From Liminaster sp045576355 (GTDB taxonomy: Bacteria; Bacteroidota; Bacteroidia; Bacteroidales; UBA3663), in assembly GCA_045576355.1 (NCBI GenBank), contig JAZNGG010000005.1:18904-82903 (forward strand): 64,000 nt of DNA, given 5' to 3'. Below, one piece after another: positions 17,134-26,000 of the stretch. Position numbers and translations under genes: made by a program. How positions within the stretch are numbered: the stretch's first letter is position 1; the number at the start of each line of letters is the position of its first letter. The notes below the pieces were generated by a model. That model was not told where the DNA came from and ran no database searches. It worked only from the letters and a program-made list of their open reading frames with translations.

Positions 17134-17165
17134 GGCGATGGCATCGATGTCATCGCCTTTCTGTT
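17134..17165 (+). terminator. Terminator after the PepSY-like gene
   Basis: GGCGATG (17134-17140) pairs with CATCGCC (17151-17157), followed by TTTCTGTTT. It lies 33 nt downstream of the stop. Confidence 0.75.
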
Positions 17166-17281
17166 TAAAGACTCAAACCCTCCTTAGGAGAATTAAAACT
17201 TCAAGAAATAGAAAATGGATAATTAAAACACATCACACAATAAAAAAAAGAGATAAATGAACGTTCTGTCACATTTTTTAT

Positions 17282-17289
17282 TATTTTTG
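17282..17289 (+). promoter_or_regulatory. Promoter of the second structured leader
   Basis: TATTTTTG is an exact TAnnTTTG box; transcription would start near 17296, about 340 nt before the next start codon. Confidence 0.5.
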
Positions 17290-17295
17290 CAAAAC

Positions 17296-17637
17296 TATTA
17301 GAAGTCTAACACTTTAAAAATAATTTGCCCATGAAACATAGCGTATAATTGATACGCACATTTAAAACATATATTGAAAAAGCGTTTTAGCTTTATTCTA
17401 TCCTCTAAAGTTTGGCGACTTAAAGAAACCGATAAGAATAATGCGAAAATGCTCACGCTTATGGCGTGGGCTTTTAGTGATTCTGTCGGTTAGGTTACGC
17501 CAAACACCTTGAGGATGAATCTACACTAAAAGTTCCGCGCTTTTTTTGTGCGTATTTCTCGACAAAACACAAGGGACAACGGAGTAACCTGAAAAGCCAA
17601 AAATGAGTAAGGAAAAATTATCAACTGAATTTAAAAT
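17296..17637 (+). ncRNA. Structured leader RNA, nested multi-helix hairpin
   Basis: Helices readable by eye: GCGTAT/ATACGC (17341-17357); AAAGC/GCTTT (17379-17394); then one long interrupted stem made of ATCCTC with GAGGAT (17400-17405, 17511-17516), TTTGGCG with CGCCAAA (17411-17417, 17498-17504), AACCGA with TCGGTT (17427-17432, 17486-17491), AGAAT with ATTCT (17435-17439, 17480-17484) and GCTCACGC with GCGTGGGC (17451-17458, 17464-17471). Seven T follow at 17541. It precedes a secreted-protein gene, like the leader at 4.9 kb, but the two do not share sequence beyond the GCGTT-type hairpin. The RNA class is not recognised. Confidence 0.55.
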
Positions 17638-18204
17638 ATGAAAAAAATTATTATAGCTTTGTTTTTAAGTCTTTCTCTCTCCTCTACTCTCTTTGCACAA
17701 ACAGCACAAGACAGCATTTCTAAAATAAAGACAGAAAAGAAAGAAGTCTATAGAGGATTTGATCTAAACGCGCATTTTCAAGAAAACATGGGAAGTGCAG
17801 AATGGGGAATAGATGCAATAAAACTATGGCATTTTAGTTTAAATTGGGATCATGCAAATTTTTCTTACGGGATGAAATCAAATTCATGGACATTTGGTGC
17901 CGGATGGAACATAAGAAAAGTAATTAAAAATTGCTTTCTAATACAAGGTCGATTATTTCCATACGCAGGTGTACTAAAAACAAAATTTGAGGATGAAGAA
18001 CTCGGAAATTCATCTGAATTTACTTATGGAGCACGCGCAAATGCACAAATCGGTTTTAAAATATACGATGCTAAAGATGAAGTAAAACATAAAGCGTTTT
18101 TAACAATAGGATATCGGATTGATGCTCCAGAATTTAAAACCAAAGACATGTTTAAGAATGGATGGTGGGGAATCGGCATATCATTCGTAGAAATACCACT
18201 ATAA
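17638..18204 (+). CDS. Predicted small outer-membrane beta-barrel protein
   Basis: A 188-residue protein with signal peptide (SSTLFAQ-TAQDS). The mature part alternates polar and aromatic residues in strand-length blocks (AIKLWHFSLNWDHANFSYGM, SNSWTFGAGWNIRKVIKN, FTYGARANAQIGFKIYDAKD), as in eight-stranded barrels. The C-terminus ends FVEIPL rather than in a terminal Phe/Tyr. It is AT-rich relative to its neighbours and preceded by a structured leader. No specific family is recognised. Confidence 0.7.
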   Translation: MKKIIIALFLSLSLSSTLFAQTAQDSISKIKTEKKEVYRGFDLNAHFQENMGSAEWGIDAIKLWHFSLNWDHANFSYGMKSNSWTFGAGWNIRKVIKNCFLIQGRLFPYAGVLKTKFEDEELGNSSEFTYGARANAQIGFKIYDAKDEVKHKAFLTIGYRIDAPEFKTKDMFKNGWWGIGISFVEIPL

Positions 18205-18354
18205 AATATTATTGGAGTCCGACAAACGCATTAAATTCTTAATCCTCTTGTTTATCTTCTTATCATAACATAAACAATTATGACTAAGGCATTTATAAAC
18301 AGTAAAACACATCACGTTTACGTCGAATAATATTCAAGTCTTAAATAGTCCATT

Positions 18355-18484
18355 TGCATGACGGCGCCGTGTAGTGTGCATGACGCTGCCGTGTGACATG
18401 AATGACGGCGCCGTGTAGCCTCACACGGCGGCCTGAATAATAACACACGGCGCCGTCGTGCACGTAACACGGCGCCGTCATGCA
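18355..18484. repeat. GC-rich inverted array of ACGGCGCCGT palindromes
   Basis: TGCATGACGGCGCCGTGT (18355-18372) is repeated in exact inverse at 18467-18484, an 18-bp perfect pair. Between them lie further units (TGACGCTGCCGTGTG, TGACGGCGCCGTGTAG, CACACGGCGG, ACACACGGCGCCGTCGTG), first in one orientation and then in the other. Each core is itself palindromic. The block stands out sharply in otherwise AT-rich DNA. No gene overlaps it. Confidence 0.85.
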
Positions 18485-18806
18485 TTTTGACCGATTAAGA
18501 AAGTTTAGAAACAACCGAAAACAGATGCGCCCAAACTCGGATCATAATCTCTTTTTCTCACCTAAAATAGAATACCGGAAATCTGTTTTACTTCTATATA
18601 ACAAAACTTTTTTAAGCATTTTATTATATCACATTTTTGTTTGCCTTTGGGCAATGAGGTCTGTCCGATAAAAAAATATCGGCTGCCGAGGCAACCGATA
18701 TCTATCATAAAAAAACGACAAGATGAGTTTTCTTTAATTTACCGACATAATTATATGCCTCCCACTTTGCTCCGGAGCAAGTCATAACAAGGGTGTATAG
18801 CAACAC

Positions 18807-21800
18807 CTATCTCCTCTTCAGCCAGTAGGCTCCCGACGCGCCTTCGGGGAGGAACGGCTTGGTCGGAGAGAGTGTGATGCGTGAGCGAAGGAGGCGACAA
18901 GAACCATCGCCGGAGATGGCATAAAGATCATAACGACCCTCGGCGATAGGGAGAGTGAGTTCTTTCACTCCACCCTCATAACGCACTACGGCACCGTCCT
19001 CAGAGGCAATCATCGTCACCCCTTCGGCAGAGAGTGCCACCGGATTCATCGCCACGATGTCTTTGCGCAGGGTCTCATCAGAGATCCGCACATTGGGGCA
19101 CGATCCGCCAGCCATCAAGACTGCCCAGCCCAAGGCAGGATAGTTCTGCGCATAAAATGTCACAGCTTTCTCCGGATAAAGTGCGCGGTATTCTGCCACT
19201 GCCTTATAGGCTTCGTCAAAGGTTGTCTTGCCCACCTTCATCTTTCTCATGTGCTGACGAGGTGCCATATTTTTTCCTCCCTCAGGTGCCCAGAGACCGG
19301 TGGTGTTATAGTGCCAGTAACGAATGTCGATCACATCGATCACGGCAGCCCGACGAGCATCGCTCAGGATGGCATCCTGCACATCCTTGGTGGTCGCCAA
19401 TGCCACTCGTGCATCCCGACCGGTCTCGGCTTCCCACTCAGCAATGACATCGACCCAAAAACGGACGAAGTGAAGCGGTCCGGTAAACTCGGCACTGATG
19501 AGGTGATAGGCATTGGGACAATCGTCCAGTTCCGTCAGATGACGACGGATGTACTCGCGATAGAGTTCGCGACGGATCGGATGACTCACATCATAGAAAT
19601 GCTCCGCCATAAAGATACGCTTGTCTCCGGCAAAAGGAACCGGCTCTGGGAACTGTGTATCGTTGACATTATTGACCGTACGCCACGGAGAGTCCACCCA
19701 GTGAGCACCTGCCTCGAGGATGTTGTGCTGGAAGAAGTGCTCGTCAAAAAGGAGGATTCCCTCGGGAGCGGCCTTGTGGGCAAACTCCTTCATGCGATCA
19801 TAATACCAGCGGTTGGGGCGAGTCAGATCATATCGGCTCAATCCATCCCATGCCGTACCCTCGCCACTGCGGGCAAAGGGCTGCTCATAGAAGGGCGCCC
19901 ACACATCACCATCACGACGACGGATGCGCTCATGGTCGTCGCGACGACGCTCATACCAGAGACCATAGTTTTGATCATAGACTGCCTGATGATTACGTTT
20001 CATCACCGCTACGACGGTGTCTATGCAGTCAGTGAGACCTTGTCCCTCCCGATCGGGGACGAAGCGAGTGATGGCAGGTCGGGTCTTGGGCAGATAGTTG
20101 GGTTTCAGTCTGCCACTCCACCAGGTAGCATCCAGTTTGGCGCCGGTGATCAAAGCTCCATCGACGGTCAACTTACCATTAATAATAGCATATTGTGTCT
20201 GCGGCAAGGCTTTTTCAGCACAAATGCCGGCAGCATGACGGATCTGCTTCGGCTTGATCTGTCCGATCTCCGGCACTCGAGCCGAAGCGGCATATCCTTC
20301 TCCCCATGGAGCCTGAGCGATCCACTGCTCCAATGTCAAACGAGGAAGGCGAGCGGCTTCGGTCATCGCCATTGCCTGCTCTATGGTCGGGCTGCTCGTA
20401 GCCTCTCCATCCCGCTCCAGGATGCGACTCTGCCCGGTACAAGACTTACTCAGGCGCTCCTCGAGCTGGGCATAGTAGATGCTGCGCGGGGAGATATGAT
20501 TATTGGACTCAAACCACTCACCATCGCCGGAGAACTGTGCCCAGCAACCGAATGCACGATTCATCTCTGTCCGAGTCGGTGCATAACACTCGATTTCGGC
20601 AGCAGTGCACTGCCAGAAGAGCCCATTGGCAACATTCCATCCTGCACCATTCTTGTCCTGACCGAGATTGGCAAAAGTGAGATTATGTCCATCAATATCG
20701 ACTACATCATAAAGGACTCCACAAGCCCAAGAGGAGATTCCTCCACTATAGCCCAAAGCTTCGACAGCCTCACACTGCACAAAAGCATTGGGTCCGGGAG
20801 CACAATAACCTACGGCAAAGTCATGGATGCCATGCTCGGAATAACAACGCTGGAAGAGTGTCTGCTGACCGAGTGTGTAGAATGTCTGCCGACGCATACC
20901 ACCCCGTTCGGAAATCGGTGCATAGCTGCGACAATCCTCCACCGTGGCACGAGCTACAGAGGGAGAAAGGATAACGGCACTACCGACAAAGTGTCTGAAA
21001 TCGACCTGGCGCACCCATACATCTTCTGCATCAGAGACAGAGACACCGGTCCAGCAGTGGTCCTCATCCATCGGAAGGGAGGCATCATAGGCTGAGATCA
21101 ATGTCATCCCCTCCACACCGGCCTCACGGATCCGTCCGGCACGTTGTACGCGAAGAAGATAAGGTTTCCCCTCTGCAGGATCAAGCGCCATCGTCAGAGG
21201 GGCATCGATCTCCACTTTGTTACCCTCTGCAGCGAGCACTCGGCGATCCCATCGCAGGTCCATATCTCCGGGCTTCCACCCCAAAGCATCGATGCCTCCA
21301 CCGAAGATATTACACCGGAGAGAAGCAATCCACTCTCGAGTCGATGGACGGACAATCAGGAGACGATCTCCTGCCTGCAGTGTCTGACTGCCACCGGCAA
21401 GGGTCAAACGGCGAGCGCCCAACGGAAGATACTCATCTTCGATCCACAGCGTGTCACTCTGCGCGCTAAGCTGTTCTGTTCCTATGATTCGAATCAAGGG
21501 TTCGCGGGCAGTCCCTACGCGACGCAATGTGGTCTGTGTCCTTCCGGCACCCCGGAGAACAACGCCCGAAACATTGATCACCAGCGGACGACTAACCTCA
21601 TATAGACCGCTATCGAGGACGACAGCCCCTCGTCTGCCCTCCCGATCTGCCGGAAGAGAAGCCACATAATCCAGCGCACGCTGAATCCGCATGGTCTCAT
21701 CGCCTCCCTGTGGGGAAACACGTACGACAGCAGGGAGCACAGGGATCTCCTGCTCAGAGGCATGATAACCACAATAGGAGTAATCCAATGGACGATTACC

Positions 21801-21944
21801 CCGATCGTCTGACAAATAAGCCAATCGACCTTCAGCACGATAAATAGAGGGTTTAGGCGGTGCTTTTTTCTGGGCACCAACCGGGAAAACTACCAGCAGA
21901 GATAGGATCAATGGTCCCCATCCCATACGACAAAAACTTTTCAT
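18807..21944 (-). CDS. Large secreted protein: pectate-lyase-like beta-helix plus TIM-barrel-like C-terminal half
   Basis: A 1045-residue protein with signal peptide (VVFPVGAQ-KKAPPK). Residues about 70-560 form a beta-helix of the pectate-lyase-3 superfamily (GDETMRIQRALDYVASLPAD; SGVVLRGAGRTQTTL). The C-terminal half, with FVPDREGQGLTDCIDTVVAV, GILLFDEHFFQHNILEAG and YHLISAEFTGPLHF, reads like a glycosidase-type TIM barrel, perhaps the DUF6298 family of Bacteroides. The substrate is unknown, presumably a plant polysaccharide. The frame stays open 30 codons upstream, but that part is an intergenic repeat read as KPLNPSTKK, so the ATG at 21944 was chosen. It follows the PL1 gene on the same strand. 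Confidence 0.75.
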   Translation of the reverse strand: MKSFCRMGWGPLILSLLVVFPVGAQKKAPPKPSIYRAEGRLAYLSDDRGNRPLDYSYCGYHASEQEIPVLPAVVRVSPQGGDETMRIQRALDYVASLPADREGRRGAVVLDSGLYEVSRPLVINVSGVVLRGAGRTQTTLRRVGTAREPLIRIIGTEQLSAQSDTLWIEDEYLPLGARRLTLAGGSQTLQAGDRLLIVRPSTREWIASLRCNIFGGGIDALGWKPGDMDLRWDRRVLAAEGNKVEIDAPLTMALDPAEGKPYLLRVQRAGRIREAGVEGMTLISAYDASLPMDEDHCWTGVSVSDAEDVWVRQVDFRHFVGSAVILSPSVARATVEDCRSYAPISERGGMRRQTFYTLGQQTLFQRCYSEHGIHDFAVGYCAPGPNAFVQCEAVEALGYSGGISSWACGVLYDVVDIDGHNLTFANLGQDKNGAGWNVANGLFWQCTAAEIECYAPTRTEMNRAFGCWAQFSGDGEWFESNNHISPRSIYYAQLEERLSKSCTGQSRILERDGEATSSPTIEQAMAMTEAARLPRLTLEQWIAQAPWGEGYAASARVPEIGQIKPKQIRHAAGICAEKALPQTQYAIINGKLTVDGALITGAKLDATWWSGRLKPNYLPKTRPAITRFVPDREGQGLTDCIDTVVAVMKRNHQAVYDQNYGLWYERRRDDHERIRRRDGDVWAPFYEQPFARSGEGTAWDGLSRYDLTRPNRWYYDRMKEFAHKAAPEGILLFDEHFFQHNILEAGAHWVDSPWRTVNNVNDTQFPEPVPFAGDKRIFMAEHFYDVSHPIRRELYREYIRRHLTELDDCPNAYHLISAEFTGPLHFVRFWVDVIAEWEAETGRDARVALATTKDVQDAILSDARRAAVIDVIDIRYWHYNTTGLWAPEGGKNMAPRQHMRKMKVGKTTFDEAYKAVAEYRALYPEKAVTFYAQNYPALGWAVLMAGGSCPNVRISDETLRKDIVAMNPVALSAEGVTMIASEDGAVVRYEGGVKELTLPIAEGRYDLYAISGDGSCRLLRSRITLSPTKPFLPEGASGAYWLKRR

Positions 21945-21960
21945 AGGATTAATTTTTTTG

Positions 21961-22060
21961 GTTGAGGGGTTGAGGGGTTTAAAGGGCTGCGCCCTGCTAT
22001 GGCTGATGGCAATGGCAGATGGCTTTGTTTTCACCTTTCAGTTTTCAGCTTTCAGTTTTC
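21961..22060 (-). repeat. Intergenic repeat, CATCAGCC/telomere-like family (copy at 22 kb)
   Basis: Read on the minus strand: GAAAACTGAAAGGTGAAAAC, a GCCATCTGCCATTGCCATCA block, the hairpin core AGGGCGCAGCCCT and a tail of CCCTTTAAACCCCTCAACCC units ending about 17 nt before the start codon at 21944. Nearly identical to the copies at 25.9 and 55.6 kb. Confidence 0.85.
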
Positions 22061-22088
22061 TCTTGCCTTGGGACAGCTCTTAACCCAT

Positions 22089-24218
22089 TTATCTAACAAA
22101 AATCTTCTTACCATTATGGATATAGAAGCCGGTAGTCACCTCCGAAATGGGGCGACCATTCAGATCATAATAGTAGTCTTGAGAGGGTGTCGGTTCGGTT
22201 CGGACATCATCGAGCGCTGTGTCATGATCCTCGACTACATAGATTTTGACTGTCGGCGAATTGCCTTTAAACGTAAGTGTCACCTTTCCTCCGGAGACAG
22301 GAGACTCTAACGGCACAAGGATGTCTGACCATGTGTCTGCCGTAGCAGAAATGACATAATCTGTCGCGCCATAACTCTTGCCATTACACTCCGAGATATG
22401 GATATCCGTACCCGTATAGTTAGAGTAGCCACAGATGCGGAGCGCTGACGCACGGATGGACGAAGGGACATGTATGGTGTATTGCTGAGCGCGAAGTTTA
22501 AGTGTCTGCCGACGTCCTGTAGCGCCGCTGATTCCCCCCGTTGCATCCATCTTCAGATCATCGGCATAGAGTTGTTTTTTGGCAGAAGAATCATAGCCCT
22601 TAAAAGTGAGTACGGAGATCTCATGTTCCCAAGGGGCACGACGCAGATATTCAATAGTGGGAGTTTCTACACCGAGCCGTTCGCCGCCCTCAGTCGCATA
22701 GGCATTCCATGCCTGCAAACTCTTATTGAGAGAGTTTACACAGACCTCTGTATAGGAATAGCCATTATAGTTGGCATTGGTCGTGTTGAATATTTTAGCA
22801 CCATCAGCAGGATCTGATGAGTCGAGTTGCCAGGCATTCTCATACTTATCCGGCACTCCATCCCCATCGCTATCGGCATTTTCGGGGGCAATCGCTTTCA
22901 AGATGGGCCAAGCCTTATATTGCGCCACTGCTGCGGAGAAGGCATTATCACTCTGGCGGTCGATGATGCCATCGGTGCTACCATTGCTACCGGAGGCTGT
23001 TGCTGAGCGCGTTTCTGTGTCGTAAACCATAATTTCATCGAGGCAATCGCGATGATAAGAGGCTCCGGCATAAAGGAGCACCATCTCATAAGCCACCTCT
23101 GCACTATGAGTAGTCACCTGCATAAACTCACGAGGCGAACGGAGACGGATCGAGTCGCGTGTGGCAGAGGTCCAGGTATAATCCAAATCAGAGCCATTGG
23201 AGGTTTGGTTATATACCCCATTGGTCCAGTTGTCTGCTGTCACATCGTCATAATCGGCATTGACATTACCATTGATATAATAATCACCCCACACATCCAC
23301 CACTTCGGCAAAGGCAGGATAGCTTTTGACATAAGACTTGGATCGGAGACCCAAAGCAATGATCCTCTTACGATAAGTGAGGCCCCGGGTGTCGGTATGT
23401 GGTCCCGGCTTATAATAATTGTTGACTAAATTGGCCTCAGTAGCCTCAGCTCCATAACAGCCTTGACCACCCCAGTTGTAAAAGACGTTGTTTCGGATAT
23501 CGACAAAATCACGAGTCGCCAAATAACCATCACCACCCAATCGGGGTACACGGCTCGAACAGTGAACAATCAGATTGTGATGATACGAGACATTATGTCC
23601 GCCCCAGTTGCCGCCATAGCCATGAGAGCCTTTCTGATGTCCGGCGTTGCACAGTGCCTGCTCTATCATACACCAAGAGATCGTAACGTTAGAGGCATCC
23701 GAAACAGAGAGACACTCATCGATGGACCATGAGAAAGAGCAGTGATCCACGATCACATTGTTACACTCCTCCAGGCCAAAGCCGTCTCCCTCATGATATG
23801 CCACTTGACGATTACCGAGACGAATGCGTAGGTAACGGATGATGGCATTCTCACAGGAGATGGTCACCGGATAGTCCGCGAGACAGATACCCTCTCCAGG
23901 TGCGCTCTGTCCGAGGATGGTAAGATCACCACTGTCCAAACAGAGTGGAGAAGTCAGAAATATGGTGCCATTGACCGCAAAAGTTACAATCTTTTTACCC
24001 GGCTGCTTGACCGCCCAACGGAAAGTACCCTCCACCAGTTTGTTTTCGGGACAATCCTCGAGCGAAGTTACCACATAGGTTTTTCCTCCACGTCCTCCCG
24101 TAGCATAACGACCATAACCCTCTGCCCCGGGAAAAGCGAGTTTGTTTTGAGCACAGAGATCAAAGGGGAAAACAACGAGAAGCGTAAACAAGAACGCAAG
24201 AATGTGTTTTTTCGACAT
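22089..24218 (-). CDS. Secreted PL1-family pectate lyase
   Basis: A 709-residue extracellular enzyme. After the signal peptide (FDLCAQ-NK) it opens with AFPGAEGYGRYATGGRGGKT, diagnostic of polysaccharide lyase family 1 of Bacteroidota. Beta-helix rungs follow (NVIVDHCSFSWSIDECLSVS; HNVSYHHNLIVHCSSRVPRL). DSDGDGVPDKYENAWQLD (about residue 450) is a thrombospondin-3-like calcium site. A C-terminal jelly-roll-like region ends in YYDLNGRPISEVTTGFYIHN, like the sorting or anchoring tails common in this phylum. Expected to cleave polygalacturonate by beta-elimination. A TATATTTG box on the minus strand (24244-24251) gives its promoter. Confidence 0.9.
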   Translation of the reverse strand: MSKKHILAFLFTLLVVFPFDLCAQNKLAFPGAEGYGRYATGGRGGKTYVVTSLEDCPENKLVEGTFRWAVKQPGKKIVTFAVNGTIFLTSPLCLDSGDLTILGQSAPGEGICLADYPVTISCENAIIRYLRIRLGNRQVAYHEGDGFGLEECNNVIVDHCSFSWSIDECLSVSDASNVTISWCMIEQALCNAGHQKGSHGYGGNWGGHNVSYHHNLIVHCSSRVPRLGGDGYLATRDFVDIRNNVFYNWGGQGCYGAEATEANLVNNYYKPGPHTDTRGLTYRKRIIALGLRSKSYVKSYPAFAEVVDVWGDYYINGNVNADYDDVTADNWTNGVYNQTSNGSDLDYTWTSATRDSIRLRSPREFMQVTTHSAEVAYEMVLLYAGASYHRDCLDEIMVYDTETRSATASGSNGSTDGIIDRQSDNAFSAAVAQYKAWPILKAIAPENADSDGDGVPDKYENAWQLDSSDPADGAKIFNTTNANYNGYSYTEVCVNSLNKSLQAWNAYATEGGERLGVETPTIEYLRRAPWEHEISVLTFKGYDSSAKKQLYADDLKMDATGGISGATGRRQTLKLRAQQYTIHVPSSIRASALRICGYSNYTGTDIHISECNGKSYGATDYVISATADTWSDILVPLESPVSGGKVTLTFKGNSPTVKIYVVEDHDTALDDVRTEPTPSQDYYYDLNGRPISEVTTGFYIHNGKKIFVR

Positions 24219-24553
24219 ATATCCAGTATTTTATTAAGTGATGCAAATATACGTTTTTTTTAAGTTTCACGAGCACTTTATGACAAAAACTCCTAACTAT
24301 CAAGTAAAATTCACACATCGAGAAAGATTTACAATCGAGTGTATCAAAAATAACAATAATTGTTTCTATTGTCCCATTCCTGTTCGGGAAATATATCGTA
24401 TGTTTGCATTCATAAATAAATCATCCACATTAAAAAGCAAAAACTTATAATAATCTTTTAAAGTAAAGATTTGATATTTAAAATAAAAAAGTCTTACCTT
24501 TGTGAACGAAAACCAAACACTGAACACAAAAGAAAGACATCAAATACAATCTT
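24219..24553. promoter_or_regulatory. Divergent promoter region between PL1 and BNR genes
   Basis: TATATTTG on the minus strand (24244-24251) serves PL1 with a 25-nt leader. TACCTTTG on the plus strand (24495-24502) serves the BNR gene. The AT-rich stretch between them holds no convincing gene or repeat. Confidence 0.6.
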
Positions 24554-25858
24554 ATGACACGACTTCAGATATATCCCATAGTGCGACTGCTCTTAGTCAT
24601 CGTCTTTGCTCTGACAACACAATGCTCTCTCTCTGCCCAACGACTCATCAAGGCAGGTGAAGGTTACAGCAGCACCTCTGTCAATACCACCATCTTCCGC
24701 AATAGTTCTCTGGTTACACATAAGGGGAACCAATACATCGCATATTATGACGGCGAGGGCTATCTGACCTTAGGGAAACGAAAAATTGGCAAAAGTGACT
24801 GGGAGACACTCCGATCCTCTTATAAGGGGAATGTGCGTGATGCCCACAATGACATCAGCATCATGATAGACGGAGATGGATGGCTTCATGTCGCATTTGA
24901 CCATCACGGCAATGCTCTCAGATACTGCCGCAGTGTTGCTCCCGAGACACTGACTCTCGGTCCTTTGGAAGCAATGACCGGAGAGGACGAAAAAGATGTC
25001 ACCTACCCCGAGTTTTATCGTCTTTCAGGAGGTGATCTGCTGTTTGCCTATCGCTCCGGAGCATCAGGACGCGGCAATCTGGTACTTAATCGTTATGAGA
25101 CAATGGCAAAACGCTGGAGCCGAGTGCAGAGCATCCTCATCGATGGTGAAAACAAACGGAATGCCTATTGGCAGATGACCGTAGATCGTCAAGGGACACT
25201 CCATCTCTCTTGGGTATGGCGTGAGACATGGCTTGTAGAGACCAACCATGACCTCTGCTATGCTCGCTCGACAGACGGAGGAAAAAGCTGGACTCATGCT
25301 GATGGGACACCTTATACGCTCCCTATCAAAAAGGACAACGCCGAATATGCCTGGCGCATCAATCAGAAGAGCGAACTGATCAACCAAACCTCCATGGCAA
25401 CCGATGCAAAAGGCAATCCTTATATCGCAACATACTGGCGTGACCCGGACGCTCAAGTTCCCCAATATCGAGTAGTCTGGCACGATGGCAAGCAATGGCA
25501 TTGCAGCCAGGTATCTGATCGCAAAACCCCATTCTCTCTCAGTGGAGGGGGTACGAAAATGATACCGATCGCACGCCCACGCATGGTTGTCGATGGACAC
25601 AAAGCCTATTTCCTCTTCCGCGACCAGGAGCGTGGAAGCAAAGTCTCGATGTACTATACGCGCGACATTCGCAAAGGGAAATGGAAAGTAAAAGATCTGA
25701 CGGACTTCAGTGTAGATGCCTGGGAACCCAGCATCGACACAGAGTTATGGAATCGGGATCGGAAACTGCACATCTTCGTACAGGAGACCCATCAGGGAGA
25801 CGGAGAGAAAAGTGTCCGCAGCACGCCCACCCCTGTTTATGTCCTCGAAGTTCGTTAA
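24554..25858 (+). CDS. Secreted BNR-repeat beta-propeller protein (BNR_4; PL24/PL25/PL27/GH145-like)
   Basis: A 434-residue protein with signal peptide (SLSAQ-RLIKAG). Regular Asp-rich blade ends (DAHNDISIMIDGDGWLHVAF; SWVWRETWLVETNHDLCYAR; ARSTDGGKSWTHADG, a BNR Asp-box) indicate a seven-bladed propeller of the BNR_4 family. Characterised relatives are ulvan lyases and the rhamnose-glucuronate enzymes GH145/PL27 that act on arabinogalactan caps. Histidine-containing loops (VAFDHHGNAL) are consistent with such active sites. Substrate is inferred only from family and from the neighbouring pectin genes. Confidence 0.75.
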   Translation: MTRLQIYPIVRLLLVIVFALTTQCSLSAQRLIKAGEGYSSTSVNTTIFRNSSLVTHKGNQYIAYYDGEGYLTLGKRKIGKSDWETLRSSYKGNVRDAHNDISIMIDGDGWLHVAFDHHGNALRYCRSVAPETLTLGPLEAMTGEDEKDVTYPEFYRLSGGDLLFAYRSGASGRGNLVLNRYETMAKRWSRVQSILIDGENKRNAYWQMTVDRQGTLHLSWVWRETWLVETNHDLCYARSTDGGKSWTHADGTPYTLPIKKDNAEYAWRINQKSELINQTSMATDAKGNPYIATYWRDPDAQVPQYRVVWHDGKQWHCSQVSDRKTPFSLSGGGTKMIPIARPRMVVDGHKAYFLFRDQERGSKVSMYYTRDIRKGKWKVKDLTDFSVDAWEPSIDTELWNRDRKLHIFVQETHQGDGEKSVRSTPTPVYVLEVR

Positions 25859-25880
25859 TGAGAGCGGAGCCCATAGCAAG

Positions 25881-25996
25881 AGGAAAGGTGAAATCTGAAA
25901 ACTGAAAGGTGATAACAAAGCCATTGCCATCAGCCATAGCAAGGCGCAGCCCTTCAACCCCTCAACCCTTAAACCCTTAAACCAATAAACCAACAT
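25881..25996 (+). repeat. Intergenic repeat, CATCAGCC/telomere-like family (copy at 26 kb)
   Basis: AAACTGAAAGGTGATAACAA, then GCCATTGCCATCAGCCATAG, CAAGGCGCAGCCCTTC and a tail of CAACCCCTCAACCCTTAAAC units that stops just before the GH97 start codon at 26001. The element therefore forms most of the GH97 5' leader. Confidence 0.85.
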
Positions 25997-26000
25997 AACA

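Noticed and set aside
19251..21095. A 614-codon open frame on the plus strand
   Set aside because: It is antisense to the beta-helix/TIM-like gene, which has a signal peptide and recognisable domains. The plus-strand translation has no domain and results from the GC-rich codon usage of the real gene.
22089..22180. Type IX secretion C-terminal domain on the PL1 lyase
   Set aside because: The tail YYDLNGRPISEVTTGFYIHN is suggestive, but similar tails occur in species without this system, so it is not called.
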